A DNA stretch of 64,000 nucleotides from Algoriphagus sp. (GTDB lineage: Bacteria; Bacteroidota; Bacteroidia; Cytophagales; Cyclobacteriaceae), in assembly GCA_029945945.1 (NCBI GenBank), contig JAQSDM010000009.1, forward strand, positions 372,001 through 436,000, given 5' to 3'. This document shows, piece after piece, positions 26,055 to 35,859 of this stretch. A program made the position numbers and the translations under genes. A model generated the notes under the pieces. That model was given only the letters and a program-made list of their open reading frames with translations, had not been told where the DNA came from and made no database searches. The first letter of the stretch is position 1. Each line of letters opens with the position of its first letter.

Positions 26055-27365
26055 ATGCTTACCAAATTACAAGACAGTAAAATCGCTATCATCGGCCTTG
26101 GCTATGTAGGCTTGCCTTTGGCTGCTGCATTTGCAGAAAAATTCAAAACCGTTGGATTTGACATCGACCCTAAAAGGGTGGATCAACTTCAAAAAGGACA
26201 TGACCGAACTCTTGAGGTGGAAGATACCCAACTCCAATCTGTGCTGGTTAAAACCTCGCAGGAACTCGAATCTATTGGAAAAGGGCTACTCATTACCGAT
26301 GCAGTTGGTCCCGTTTCCTCCGCTAATATTTACATCGTGACGGTTCCTACCCCTACGGATAAGTATAACCGCCCTGTTCTGACCCCGATGCTCAAAGCAT
26401 CAGAGACTATTGGCAAAGTCCTTAAAAAAGGCGATGTGGTAATTTATGAATCGACAGTGTATCCAGGAGTTACCGAGGAGGAATGTGTCCCAGTACTGGA
26501 AAAATTTTCTAGACTGAAGTTTAACGAAGATTTTTTTGCAGGTTATTCACCGGAGCGGATCAATCCAGGTGATAAAGAACATACCGTCACAAAAATTTTG
26601 AAAGTGACTTCGGGAAGTACGCCTGATGTGGCAGATTATGTGGATGCATTATACAAGTCCATCATTACCGCAGGCACTTTCAAGGCGAGTTCTATCAAGG
26701 TAGCCGAAGCGGCAAAAGTGATCGAAAACTCCCAACGGGATATCAATATTGCATTCGTCAACGAACTCTCCAAGATCTTCAACTTGCTTGATATTGATAC
26801 ACAGGAAGTCTTGGAAGCAGCAGGGACCAAATGGAATTTCATGCCTTTCAAGCCCGGTTTGGTAGGCGGACATTGTATCGGCGTGGATCCCTATTATCTG
26901 GCGCAAAAGGCGCAGGAATCAGGCTATCATCCAGAAATCATACTTGCGGGCAGGAGGTTGAATGACTCCATGGGCAAACACGTAGCCACGGAGACCATCA
27001 AGCATATGATGCGGAAGGATCTGAAAGTCATAGATGCTAAAGTATTGATCCTTGGATTTACTTTTAAGGAAGACTGCCCGGATGTGAGAAATACACGAGT
27101 GATTGATATTTACAATGAACTCATGTCTTTTGACATGGAAGTGGATGTTTATGACTCATGGGCAGATTCAGCAGAAGTCATGCATGAATATGGTGTAGAA
27201 GTAATCAATGGCGGGACCAAACCTAATTTAGAAGATTATTCCGCCATTATTCTGGCAGTAGCTCACCAGGAATTTAAATCGTGGTCGATCAAAAAATCTG
27301 CGAATCAGGTGGTATTTGATGTGAAGAGTGTGTTGGAGAAGGAGAGGGTGGATGCGAGACTTTAA
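26055..27365 (+). CDS. nucleotide-sugar 6-dehydrogenase (TviB/WbpA-like)
   Basis: 436 residues of the UDP-glucose/GDP-mannose dehydrogenase family. It begins [19 protein letters not shown] (NAD site), has [16 protein letters not shown] and [14 protein letters not shown], and the catalytic Cys in [15 protein letters not shown], followed by the C-terminal domain with [14 protein letters not shown]. The start motif and the SPERINPGD stretch fit TviB/WbpA types that oxidise UDP-GlcNAc or UDP-GalNAc to the uronic acid. With the UDP-GlcNAc 2-epimerase at 33714 it might instead give UDP-ManNAcA. Exact substrate unproven. Confidence 0.9.
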   Translation: MLTKLQDSKIAIIGLGYVGLPLAAAFAEKFKTVGFDIDPKRVDQLQKGHDRTLEVEDTQLQSVLVKTSQELESIGKGLLITDAVGPVSSANIYIVTVPTPTDKYNRPVLTPMLKASETIGKVLKKGDVVIYESTVYPGVTEEECVPVLEKFSRLKFNEDFFAGYSPERINPGDKEHTVTKILKVTSGSTPDVADYVDALYKSIITAGTFKASSIKVAEAAKVIENSQRDINIAFVNELSKIFNLLDIDTQEVLEAAGTKWNFMPFKPGLVGGHCIGVDPYYLAQKAQESGYHPEIILAGRRLNDSMGKHVATETIKHMMRKDLKVIDAKVLILGFTFKEDCPDVRNTRVIDIYNELMSFDMEVDVYDSWADSAEVMHEYGVEVINGGTKPNLEDYSAIILAVAHQEFKSWSIKKSANQVVFDVKSVLEKERVDARL

Positions 27366-27385
27366 TTTTATAGATTAGAAATTTA

Positions 27386-28681
27386 ATGAAGTCGACTTTT
27401 ATATTAAAGACTACTGAAAAAATAAGAAATTCTCTTTACGCAAAAAATGTTTTAACTCTAGCCTCATCTTCAACACTTGCACAATTGATTTCTGTGCTAA
27501 CTGCTCCAATTTTATACAGAATATATGCAAAAGAAGATTATGGGACACTTGGTTTGTATATGGCAATGACAGGAGTAATTGGAGTTTTTTCAACAATGCA
27601 ATATTCACAAACTATTTTAATTGAAAAAGGTGAGGACCATGCAAAGTCTCTCATGTGGCTTAACAGAATTATAAATATTTTCGTGGCAGCGACGGTTTTT
27701 CTTGCAATTTTATTGTTTGGCGATCACATTGGACACTTATTTGGAAATAAAAAAATAGAGCCATGGTTATATTTTGTGCCTATGACAATATTTTTTGCGG
27801 GGCAAAGTGAAATTTTTAGTATTTGGGCCAATCGTAAAAAAAAGTATAAAATTTTAGCCATTAACGGTCTTATTTCGGCGGCTTTAGTACCTGTGGTTTC
27901 AATAAGTATCGGATTATACAAACCAGGGCCATTAGGTTTGTTTATGGGTTTGTTTACTAGCCAAATTGTTCCAGCAATTATGTTGTCAGCATTGCTGATG
28001 AGGCAAGATAATTTGGGTTTAAAATATTTAAACTTTGAATTGATAAAAATAAAGCTAGTAGAGTACTCAAAATTTCCAATATATAACTTACCCTCAGAAT
28101 TCATCAACAGACTTACCAATCAATTGCCAGTCTTTATGTTAAGTGGCTTTGTAGGTCCAGCTGCAGTAGGGTTGTATAATTTAGCCGTTAGAATGTTGGG
28201 TTTGCCTATACAACTGATAGGAGGTGCAATAGGTACTGTCTTTAAACAGCGAGCTACAGAGGATTTTAACCGTGATCGGAACTTTAAAACCATTTATTTG
28301 AAGACCCTAAAATCACTTGGATGGGCGTCTGTACCAATGATTATCATTATTTTGTTATTTGGACCTAAGTTATTTGAATTTGTTTTTGGTAATGAATGGC
28401 GAATAAGCGGTGTAATAGCTCAGATATTAATTGTTTTCTTTGTTATGAAGCTTATTGTATCACCTCTTTCATATGGTTGGGTAATTGTAAACAAACTTAA
28501 CGTTAGCTTTTATGTTCACATTTATATGCTGATTTCTAACTTTTTGGTATTTTATTTTGGATTTATTTGGTTTGATGATTATTTAATGGTGCTTGCGATG
28601 TTTTCTATAAATTATTCATTAATTTATCTTTACACTGCTTTTATTAATTATAGATTTTCGTTTAAATTTTCAAATATTTAA
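27386..28681 (+). CDS. Wzx-like oligosaccharide flippase
   Basis: 431 residues, strongly hydrophobic with about 12 membrane segments. The N-terminal VLTLASSSTLAQLISVLTAPILYRIYAKEDYGTLGLYMAM is typical of the polysaccharide transporter (MATE-like) family that flips lipid-linked repeat units across the inner membrane. It starts 20 bases after the dehydrogenase and opens a markedly more AT-rich stretch of the cluster. Confidence 0.88.
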   Translation: MKSTFILKTTEKIRNSLYAKNVLTLASSSTLAQLISVLTAPILYRIYAKEDYGTLGLYMAMTGVIGVFSTMQYSQTILIEKGEDHAKSLMWLNRIINIFVAATVFLAILLFGDHIGHLFGNKKIEPWLYFVPMTIFFAGQSEIFSIWANRKKKYKILAINGLISAALVPVVSISIGLYKPGPLGLFMGLFTSQIVPAIMLSALLMRQDNLGLKYLNFELIKIKLVEYSKFPIYNLPSEFINRLTNQLPVFMLSGFVGPAAVGLYNLAVRMLGLPIQLIGGAIGTVFKQRATEDFNRDRNFKTIYLKTLKSLGWASVPMIIIILLFGPKLFEFVFGNEWRISGVIAQILIVFFVMKLIVSPLSYGWVIVNKLNVSFYVHIYMLISNFLVFYFGFIWFDDYLMVLAMFSINYSLIYLYTAFINYRFSFKFSNI

Positions 28682-28703
28682 TTTAATAAAAACTACTATT
28701 ATT

Positions 28704-29447
28704 TTGATTCTCTATCATTATATCAAGTATTATATAATACAATGTGCTAGGCAGGGGTATTGGTTATATCGATTGTCTAAAGTGAAATTTGGTAGTGGGA
28801 AAAAGTTGCAATTTCCTTTAATAATAGAAGGAAAAGGAAAAATAAGCTTTACTTCTAATTGTCATCTACAGAAAAATGTAAAGTTAGGCATTGCAAGGAA
28901 TGCAAATCTTAGTGGAGGGAATCAATTTCACTTAGAGCCTGCAAGTACCATATTAATTGGTGATTTAGGTGAATTAATAATTGGTAATGATTTTAAATTA
29001 GGTGCAAATGCTAGACTTTATGTTCAAAACAAATGGCAGTTTGGTGAAGGAGTCAAAATAGAAACGAACTGTGCTTTTGCCGCAAGGGAGCCAGGGAAAT
29101 CGGGAAAATTAATTATTGGGAACTTTACTCATATAGGCGATTTTACTATTATTGATTTGGTTGAAAACGTGCTAATCGGGAATGATGTCGCTATAGGTCC
29201 AAATTGTACTATTTATACACATGATCATATTTATGATGATAAAAACCTCCCTGCATGGAAAGGAGGATTAATTTCTAAACCTGTGATAATTGAAGATGGC
29301 TCTTGGATAGGTTCTGGTGTGACTATTTTGCCGGGTGTTGTTATTGGGAAAAGGGCAGTGATAGCAGCTGGTTCTGTAGTAACTAAGAATGTTCCAGATA
29401 ATGTGATTTATGGAGGAATCCCTGCTAAATTCATTAAAGAAATTTAG
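28704..29447 (+). CDS. hexapeptide-repeat acyltransferase
   Basis: 247 residues with left-handed beta-helix repeats (IGDLGELIIGNDFKLGANARLYV; LIIGNFTHIGDFTIID; VLIGNDVAIGPNCTIYTHDH) and a C-terminal VIIEDGSWIGSGVTILPGVVIGKRAVIAAGSVV, as in sugar O-acetyltransferases. TTG at 28704 is the best available start; no in-frame ATG precedes the repeats. It probably decorates the polymer with acetyl groups. Confidence 0.85.
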   Translation: MILYHYIKYYIIQCARQGYWLYRLSKVKFGSGKKLQFPLIIEGKGKISFTSNCHLQKNVKLGIARNANLSGGNQFHLEPASTILIGDLGELIIGNDFKLGANARLYVQNKWQFGEGVKIETNCAFAAREPGKSGKLIIGNFTHIGDFTIIDLVENVLIGNDVAIGPNCTIYTHDHIYDDKNLPAWKGGLISKPVIIEDGSWIGSGVTILPGVVIGKRAVIAAGSVVTKNVPDNVIYGGIPAKFIKEI

Positions 29448-29449
29448 TT

Positions 29450-30799
29450 ATGAAACTATTGATGATTTGTATTGAATTTCCACCTGTAAACACGACCGGT
29501 AATTATAGAAGCGCTGGCTTTGCACGATACCTTAAGGATAATGGTGTAATCCCGATTATTTTTACAGCTGAGGAAAAAAGCGCAGAAAAGGCTTTTAATA
29601 AAAATTCAGATCATTCTCTTATGAAGGGATTGGAAGATGTCAAAATTTTTAGATTCCCCATAAAACCAATAAATGAAATTTATAAAGGTAAAATCGGAAA
29701 TTACTTTCGAATATGGTTGAATTATATAGATAGTATAGAATCCCGCTGGTTTTATGGGAAAAATAAAATAGAGATTTACAAAATAATTAAGGAAGAAAAG
29801 CCTGATTTACTGTATGTTTCATTGCCTCCCTTTAGTATGGCGAAAGCCGCAATAAAAATCTCTAAGGATTTCAAATTGCCATTAATAGCCGATATGAGGG
29901 ATGCTTGGTCCTTATGGGGAAGTTCTCCATTTTCGACGATATTTCATTTTAAATTAGTTAAAAATCTAGAAGCTAAGCTTTTTAAACATTCAAAGTTTAT
30001 AATTGCCACGTCATCAGAGATGGCTTCTGATTTCAAGAATATTCATCCAAATATTAATTCTGATAAATTTAAAGTGGTTTTTAATGGTTACGATGATTTT
30101 AATTTTGCCTCTATCAACCTTCAACCTTTTGAATTAAAATCTGACGCTTTTAAAATTGGTTATGTAGGTAGTTTTTATTACGAACCCAAAATAGAAGAAT
30201 TGATGAAAATTCCTTGGTTCAAACGCAAAGGACTACAGAAATTTTATTATAGTCCAAGAAAAGAGTATTGGCAGTACCGGAGTCCATACTTTTTTTTAAA
30301 ATCTTTACAAAAATTAATTCATAGCCATCCAGAATTATCAAATAAAATAATATTTGAATATATTGGAAAAGCTCCAAATTGGCTGTATGCTATGATTGAG
30401 GAAAGAGGGTTAATCGATAATTTTATAGATCACGGTTTTTGTAATAAGAATGATGTTCTTCGAATACAGTCCAGTTGGGACGCTATCCTTGCAACTAGCG
30501 AAAAAATTGATGGTGGGTTAGGGTACACTATCCCTTCTAAATCATTTGATGGGATTAATTTGAAGAAGAGAATTTTTGCATTTGTAACTCCTGGGGCTCA
30601 GAATAATTTCCTAAGGGATTATAAACAAGTAGTTTTTTTTCAACCAGACGAAATAGAAAAAAATGTTGAAATTTTACGAAATGAAATAATTAATAAAAAC
30701 AATGCTTTTGAATATACTGACCTTTCAGAAAATTTTAATAGAAATTCTCAAGGCAATAAGTTAAGATTAATTCTTAAAGATGTTGAAGAAAAAGATTAG
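29450..30799 (+). CDS. glycosyltransferase, GT4-like
   Basis: 449 residues. The start LLMICIEFPPVNTTGNYRSAGFARYLKDNG and PDLLYVSLPPFSMAKAAIKI, with LIADMRDAWSLWG, match the GT4-like glycosyltransferases common in exopolysaccharide clusters. The C-terminal donor domain includes YTIPSKSFDGINLKKRIFAF. Starts 2 bases after the acyltransferase; part of a run of tightly packed genes. Confidence 0.82.
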   Translation: MKLLMICIEFPPVNTTGNYRSAGFARYLKDNGVIPIIFTAEEKSAEKAFNKNSDHSLMKGLEDVKIFRFPIKPINEIYKGKIGNYFRIWLNYIDSIESRWFYGKNKIEIYKIIKEEKPDLLYVSLPPFSMAKAAIKISKDFKLPLIADMRDAWSLWGSSPFSTIFHFKLVKNLEAKLFKHSKFIIATSSEMASDFKNIHPNINSDKFKVVFNGYDDFNFASINLQPFELKSDAFKIGYVGSFYYEPKIEELMKIPWFKRKGLQKFYYSPRKEYWQYRSPYFFLKSLQKLIHSHPELSNKIIFEYIGKAPNWLYAMIEERGLIDNFIDHGFCNKNDVLRIQSSWDAILATSEKIDGGLGYTIPSKSFDGINLKKRIFAFVTPGAQNNFLRDYKQVVFFQPDEIEKNVEILRNEIINKNNAFEYTDLSENFNRNSQGNKLRLILKDVEEKD

Positions 30800-31856
30800 G
30801 GAAGCAAAAGTAATAACAATAAGCCCATCAGGTAATCTTTACGGGAGTGAGAACGTTCTTTTTGATTACTTACTTACAACAAAGCTTAATCATATAGTTT
30901 TTGTTCCAAAAAACAGTCAATTTCAACAGAAACTACAAAATCAAAATTGGGATCATCATATTATTGGATTTAATCCAAAAAGTCTAGAATTCTTTTATGC
31001 CTTCCTATTCTTATTTATTCTGTCAAAACAAATCACATCTGTTTATATTAATGAAGGTGGGCATTACAAATGGATAAAATGGATGGCTATGATTCTTCCA
31101 AAGACCAAATTTACAGTTCATTTGCGCATGGTTTACGATGCTAGAATTGATAGGATAGGTCAAAAGATTCCAAAGAACATTCGTCTCCTAGCTATTTCTC
31201 ACTATGTAGCAGAGGAATTGAAAAATAATGAAATTGAAGTTGAAGTTGTTTATGATGGATTTATCAATAATATTACTAGCTATAAATTCCCAATATCTGG
31301 CAAAAAAATAAAAGTAGGTATCATAGGAAGAATTAGCGTAACTAAAGGAATTCATAAATTCTATGAATTGATAGATGAACTGAAAAAGAGAAAACAGTTT
31401 CATTTGTTTGAATTTCACTTTTATGGAAGTAATCATCTTTCTAAAGGTGATTCAGATTTTTTTTTTACCTTATTGAAAGATAATCCAAGTATTCATTTCC
31501 ATGACTTTCAGACACCGGAAACAGTATTTAAATCTATTGACCTCGTCATTCATTTTAATAAAGAAGAAGGATTAGGAAGGATCTTTTTGGAATCTATTGC
31601 TAATGGTCTACCTTTTATTGGTTATAATACTTCTGGTATTAGTGAAGTTGGAGAGATATTGGGCTTACAACATTTTCTTATTGAAGGATATCAAAAAGAT
31701 GATACTGAAGAGCTTACAAAGCTTCTTGTTTCCGTTGCAAAAAATTTAATATCGATTCAGGAAAGTATTTATTTGAGTCAAAAAAAGTTGTCGAATTTCG
31801 ATATTTATGTTTATGTTAAAAAATTGGATTTAAATCTTTTAAAAAGTGTAATATGA
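30780..31856 (+). CDS. glycosyltransferase, GT4 family
   Basis: 358 residues. SPSGNLYGSENVLFDYLL is a typical acceptor-side start, and the donor domain shows KVGIIGRISVTKGIHKFYELID, FHFYGSNHLS and the E-x7-E motif in EGLGRIFLESIANGLPFIGYNTSGISEV. It overlaps the previous gene by 20 bases and the methyltransferase gene by 4, so translation is coupled. Confidence 0.88.
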   Translation: MLKKKIREAKVITISPSGNLYGSENVLFDYLLTTKLNHIVFVPKNSQFQQKLQNQNWDHHIIGFNPKSLEFFYAFLFLFILSKQITSVYINEGGHYKWIKWMAMILPKTKFTVHLRMVYDARIDRIGQKIPKNIRLLAISHYVAEELKNNEIEVEVVYDGFINNITSYKFPISGKKIKVGIIGRISVTKGIHKFYELIDELKKRKQFHLFEFHFYGSNHLSKGDSDFFFTLLKDNPSIHFHDFQTPETVFKSIDLVIHFNKEEGLGRIFLESIANGLPFIGYNTSGISEVGEILGLQHFLIEGYQKDDTEELTKLLVSVAKNLISIQESIYLSQKKLSNFDIYVYVKKLDLNLLKSVI

Positions 31857-32509
31857 GTTTACTTAATAAGTTAAAGCAAAAATATATCTTCAATTTTGGA
31901 TCAACAAAAAGACGATTTGAAGAAATCTACAAATCAAATTTTTGGGCATCAAATGAATCAATTTCAGGCCCTGGTTCTCAACTAGATAAAACAATAACAA
32001 TTAGAGAGGAACTTCCTCGTATTATAGAGAAATTCCAGATTAAAACTCTACTCGATCTTCCTTGCGGTGATTTTTATTGGATGAGTCGGGTTAATTTAAA
32101 GGGTGTTCATTATATCGGAGGCGACATTGTGACAAATTTAATAAAGCTCAATAATGACAAGTATCAAAATGATAATATTATTTTTAAAGAATTAAATCTT
32201 ATTTCCGATTCTCTACCAAAGGTAGACGCCATTTTAGTTAGAGATTGTTTCATTCATCTATCTGAAAAACAAATCCTAGAAGCTTTGAAAAATATTAAAA
32301 CTTTTGGAATTAAGTTTCTGATTACAAACAATTTTCCGGATTTTGAGAGAAACTTTGATATCAAAACAGGTATGTTTAGGAAGGTAAATTTTTCTTCATT
32401 ACCATATATTCTTGATACTCCTATATTCGAAGTTGAAGAGAAAGAGCATTATTCTGATGTGGATGGTAGGAAGATGATCTCAGTTTATATGGTCGATAGT
32501 CTTAAATAA
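31853..32509 (+). CDS. SAM-dependent methyltransferase
   Basis: 218 residues with a class I methyltransferase site: TLLDLPCGDFYWM for the SAM-binding loop, YIGGDIVTNLI for the acidic second strand, and AILVRDCFIHLSEKQILEAL. It probably methylates a sugar or a chain end of the polymer. The ATG overlaps the stop of the upstream glycosyltransferase. Confidence 0.85.
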   Translation: MSLLNKLKQKYIFNFGSTKRRFEEIYKSNFWASNESISGPGSQLDKTITIREELPRIIEKFQIKTLLDLPCGDFYWMSRVNLKGVHYIGGDIVTNLIKLNNDKYQNDNIIFKELNLISDSLPKVDAILVRDCFIHLSEKQILEALKNIKTFGIKFLITNNFPDFERNFDIKTGMFRKVNFSSLPYILDTPIFEVEEKEHYSDVDGRKMISVYMVDSLK

Positions 32510-32601
32510 AATATTAAAAATTTTTAATTTTAAACAATATTTGGTTCTATCCATAAAAATGAACTTTAATATTCTTATTCAAGTTATAGACATTCTCTTT
32601 A

Positions 32602-33717
32602 ATGCGCAAAAATAGTTTTTATTTTATTACTCACAATACTTTCAATTTAATTCCTCCGGTTAAGCAAATTTACGATGCTTTATTTGAAGAGTATCAAATA
32701 TACACAGTTCAGTGTGAAATCGAATCTCTTGATTCTGTTTTCCAAAAGAAAAACAATTACACAATCAACACTTATGAAAATTACAATGAATTGATTAATT
32801 CAAGTCTATATCATAAAGTTCGAAAGTACATAATAACTTTTCTTTTGTTTATATTCTTAATTCCAAAAAATAAAAGAAAACACAAAAGAAACATTCTTTA
32901 TTTTCAAGACTTATATCCGCTTTTTTTGGGGATCTTATTCAAAAAAAAGAAAGATTATATTATTTATCATCAATTTGAAATAATTACTACTCAAAATTTA
33001 AATAGGTTTGACAATCTTTTGCTTAAGAAAATTATAAGAAAGCTTGATAAAATCGATTTATACATATTTCCTGAAGAAAATAGAAGAAATTTATTTATTA
33101 AAGATTATAGTTTTTCCTCAAATGTAAAAACATTGATTATTCCCAATACTAATAACAATTTTAACAAAGTTCAATTTAACTTAAATGAAAAGATTATTGT
33201 TTCTCACGTTGGTTCTCTTGGAAATACATTTCATCATTTAGAGGCCTATTTAGATGTAATTGAAAAACTCCCTAAAAATGAATTCGAATTTTGGTTTATA
33301 GGATTTTTGTCCGAAAATATCAAAAATATTATAGAAAGTAGAAATTTAATTAATGTAAAATTAATAGGTCAATTAAAACATAGTATGTTAGTTGATTATT
33401 ACTTTAAAACAGATATTGGTATAATTCTTTATAACGACAAATCTCTTGATACCAAATTTTGTGCACCTAATAAATTGTATGAATTTTGGTCTTATGGAGT
33501 GCCAGTGATTGGAGACAAGTTACCAGGGTTAGAATCTGTATTCTTAAAAAACATTCAGGGTGTTTTGATTAATATGAATAATCAAGTGGAGTTTCTTAAT
33601 GCATTTAACGGGTTTATAGTTAATGATTTTCAAAGAAAGGAAAAATTAATTAGATTTTTTAATAAGAATAACAAATTGGATGTATATATTAAAAATTTCA
33701 AAGAAGCTTTAATATGA
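32602..33717 (+). CDS. glycosyltransferase (GT-B type)
   Basis: 371 residues, very AT-rich. Features of a GT-B enzyme: VSHVGSLGNTFHHLEAYLDVIEKL at the start of the donor domain, VKLIGQLKHSMLVDYYFKTDIGIILYN, and FCAPNKLYEFWSYGVPVIGDKLPGLES. The N-terminal half is divergent. Overlaps the next gene by 4 bases. Confidence 0.78.
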   Translation: MRKNSFYFITHNTFNLIPPVKQIYDALFEEYQIYTVQCEIESLDSVFQKKNNYTINTYENYNELINSSLYHKVRKYIITFLLFIFLIPKNKRKHKRNILYFQDLYPLFLGILFKKKKDYIIYHQFEIITTQNLNRFDNLLLKKIIRKLDKIDLYIFPEENRRNLFIKDYSFSSNVKTLIIPNTNNNFNKVQFNLNEKIIVSHVGSLGNTFHHLEAYLDVIEKLPKNEFEFWFIGFLSENIKNIIESRNLINVKLIGQLKHSMLVDYYFKTDIGIILYNDKSLDTKFCAPNKLYEFWSYGVPVIGDKLPGLESVFLKNIQGVLINMNNQVEFLNAFNGFIVNDFQRKEKLIRFFNKNNKLDVYIKNFKEALI

Positions 33718-34829
33718 AAATTGCTTTTATAATTGGGACTCGTCCAGAACTTATTAAAGTCGCTCCAATAATTTGGGCATTAAAAAAAACAGATATTTCA
33801 TTTGATGTTGTAAACACTGCGCAGCATAAGGACTTGCTTGAACCTTATTGGAAGACGTTTAATATTGAACCTACACATATCTTAGATGTTATGGTGTCGG
33901 GGCAAAATTTAGCATCACTAACTTCGAGAGCAATTAGTCAAATTCAAAATTACCTAGACAATGTTTCGGTTAAGCCTACTATAATTTTGGCTCAGGGAGA
34001 TACTACGACAGTCATGGCTTCTTCAATGGTAAGTTTTTATAATGATATTAAATTTGCTCATATTGAGGCTGGTCTTCGAAGTTTTGATTTTTATAATCCT
34101 TTTCCCGAGGAATATAACCGAAGAATTGCTTCTATTACAGCTAATTTTCATTTTTGTCCAACCTCAATTTCTCAAAATAATTTGTTGAACGAGGGCATAT
34201 TGGAAAATAAGATTTTTGTTGTGGGAAATACTGTAGTCGATTCTCTTTCTAAAGTCTCAAATTCTAATGATTTTGATCAAACTCCTTGGGTAAACAAATT
34301 GTTAGAAAGAGTCAATTGTTTTGAAAATGTTGTACTTATTACTTGTCATAGAAGAGAAAATCATGGGGATAACTTAATAGAAATTATTGAATCCATTTCA
34401 CAGTTAGCAAAAGAAAACAGTTTAGATCTTTTTTTATGGCCTTTACACCCAAATCCGAATGTGAAACAAAAAATATTGGGTTCTGATTTATCAAAACTTG
34501 AGAATGTTATTTTAACTGGCCCTTTGGAATACCTAGATATCTTAAAGGTACTGAATATTGCCTTTTGTGCAATCTCTGATTCAGGTGGAATACAGGAGGA
34601 AGCTCCTTCTTTTAATACTCCGGTATTAGTTTTAAGAGAAACCACAGAGAGACCCGAAGGAGTGACTTCCGGAGTAGCTTTTTTAGTAGGAGCAGACAAG
34701 AAAAAGATAACTTCAAAATTTAATGATTTAAAAAAACATAAGATTTATTTCGATAGAAATCCTTATGGAGATGGCCAAGCAAGTGAAAAAATAGTAGATA
34801 TACTTTTAAACGATTTTTTAATTAATTAA
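33714..34829 (+). CDS. wecB: UDP-N-acetylglucosamine 2-epimerase (non-hydrolysing)
   Basis: 371 residues. It interconverts UDP-GlcNAc and UDP-ManNAc. Family signatures: IIGTRPELIKVAPI, LAQGDTTTVMA, FAHIEAGLRSFD with EEYNRRI, CHRRENHG and ISDSGGIQEEAP, LRETTERPEG. Its presence predicts ManNAc or ManNAcA in the polymer, the latter if the dehydrogenase at 26055 accepts UDP-ManNAc. Confidence 0.94.
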   Translation: MKIAFIIGTRPELIKVAPIIWALKKTDISFDVVNTAQHKDLLEPYWKTFNIEPTHILDVMVSGQNLASLTSRAISQIQNYLDNVSVKPTIILAQGDTTTVMASSMVSFYNDIKFAHIEAGLRSFDFYNPFPEEYNRRIASITANFHFCPTSISQNNLLNEGILENKIFVVGNTVVDSLSKVSNSNDFDQTPWVNKLLERVNCFENVVLITCHRRENHGDNLIEIIESISQLAKENSLDLFLWPLHPNPNVKQKILGSDLSKLENVILTGPLEYLDILKVLNIAFCAISDSGGIQEEAPSFNTPVLVLRETTERPEGVTSGVAFLVGADKKKITSKFNDLKKHKIYFDRNPYGDGQASEKIVDILLNDFLIN

Positions 34830-34886
34830 ATCCTATATATCCCTCCAGGTATGATCCTTTTTATTAAAAAATAAGCAAATCAACTA

Positions 34887-35858
34887 ATGAAAATACTAAT
34901 TCCTAATTACACTCTAGCAGATAGCTTTACTGAAAATGTCTCATTTACCTTGATTCAAATGGGACATGAAGTGTTTGATATGGGCGGTATTTCTATTAGT
35001 AAGGCATACTCTAAAATAGGTAGAGTAGTAAAAGAATTAAAGAATAAAGCTTTTCCTCAATTATCTGAACAAGAGAAATTTGTTTTAAAAACAATTTCCA
35101 ATTTCAAAATTGATGTTTTGCTTTCGCTCACTCAAAGTTTGGATGAAGATGTATTGCTAGCATGTAAACAAAAAGGAATAATAACCATTTCTTGGTGGGG
35201 AGATACAGCTGCTAACATGAAAAAGATGGGACTGTTTTCCTTTCATTGGGATTTTGTTTATATAAAAGATGCTTTTGCCGCTAAAAAATTACGGAGTTTG
35301 CAGATTCCTGCAGAACAACTATTTGAAGCCATGAATCCATATTGGCATAAACCGTCGTTTGAACAACAAAACAACGAAGTAGTCATAGCAGGTTCCTTTT
35401 ATGATTATCGGCAATATTTAACCAAAAAATTGATTGATAATAATATTGAACTCGGTTTGTACGGTCCTCCATTACCGACTTGGTCTGATTCGCGCATAAA
35501 AAGAATACACAAACAAACCTATGTGGTAAAAGTAGAAAAAGCAAAAGTATTCGGCCAGGGATTAGCTGTACTCAACTCTACCGCAATGAGTGAATTCAAC
35601 TCCGTGAATTGTCGTGCTTTTGAGATTGCAGGATGTGGTGGTTTGCACATTATGGAAAATAGAAGTTCCATCATCGATTGTTTTGAACCCGGCAAAGAAG
35701 TTCTCACCTATGACTCCTTTGATGAGCTGTTAGCGGTAATAGAACGTGCCAAGAAGTACCCTTATGAAATGAAAATTATTCGTGCAAGTGGTGCTAAAAG
35801 AGCACATGCAGAACACACCTATGAAAAACGCTTAAGTTATATTCTTTCAAAATTATAA
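34887..35858 (+). CDS. CgeB-like glycosyltransferase family protein
   Basis: 323 residues. The C-terminal region AVLNSTAMSEFNSVNCRAFEIAGCGGLHIMENRSSIIDCFEPGKEVLTYDSFDELL is the hallmark of the CgeB/Glyco_trans_1_2 group, where F-E-x-x-G/A-G-C-G-G is conserved. The N-terminal half (ILIPNYTLADSFTENVSFTLIQMGHEVFDMG; ITISWWGDTA) fits a GT-B acceptor domain. Followed one base later by the aminotransferase gene. Confidence 0.8.
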   Translation: MKILIPNYTLADSFTENVSFTLIQMGHEVFDMGGISISKAYSKIGRVVKELKNKAFPQLSEQEKFVLKTISNFKIDVLLSLTQSLDEDVLLACKQKGIITISWWGDTAANMKKMGLFSFHWDFVYIKDAFAAKKLRSLQIPAEQLFEAMNPYWHKPSFEQQNNEVVIAGSFYDYRQYLTKKLIDNNIELGLYGPPLPTWSDSRIKRIHKQTYVVKVEKAKVFGQGLAVLNSTAMSEFNSVNCRAFEIAGCGGLHIMENRSSIIDCFEPGKEVLTYDSFDELLAVIERAKKYPYEMKIIRASGAKRAHAEHTYEKRLSYILSKL

Positions 35859-35859
35859 T

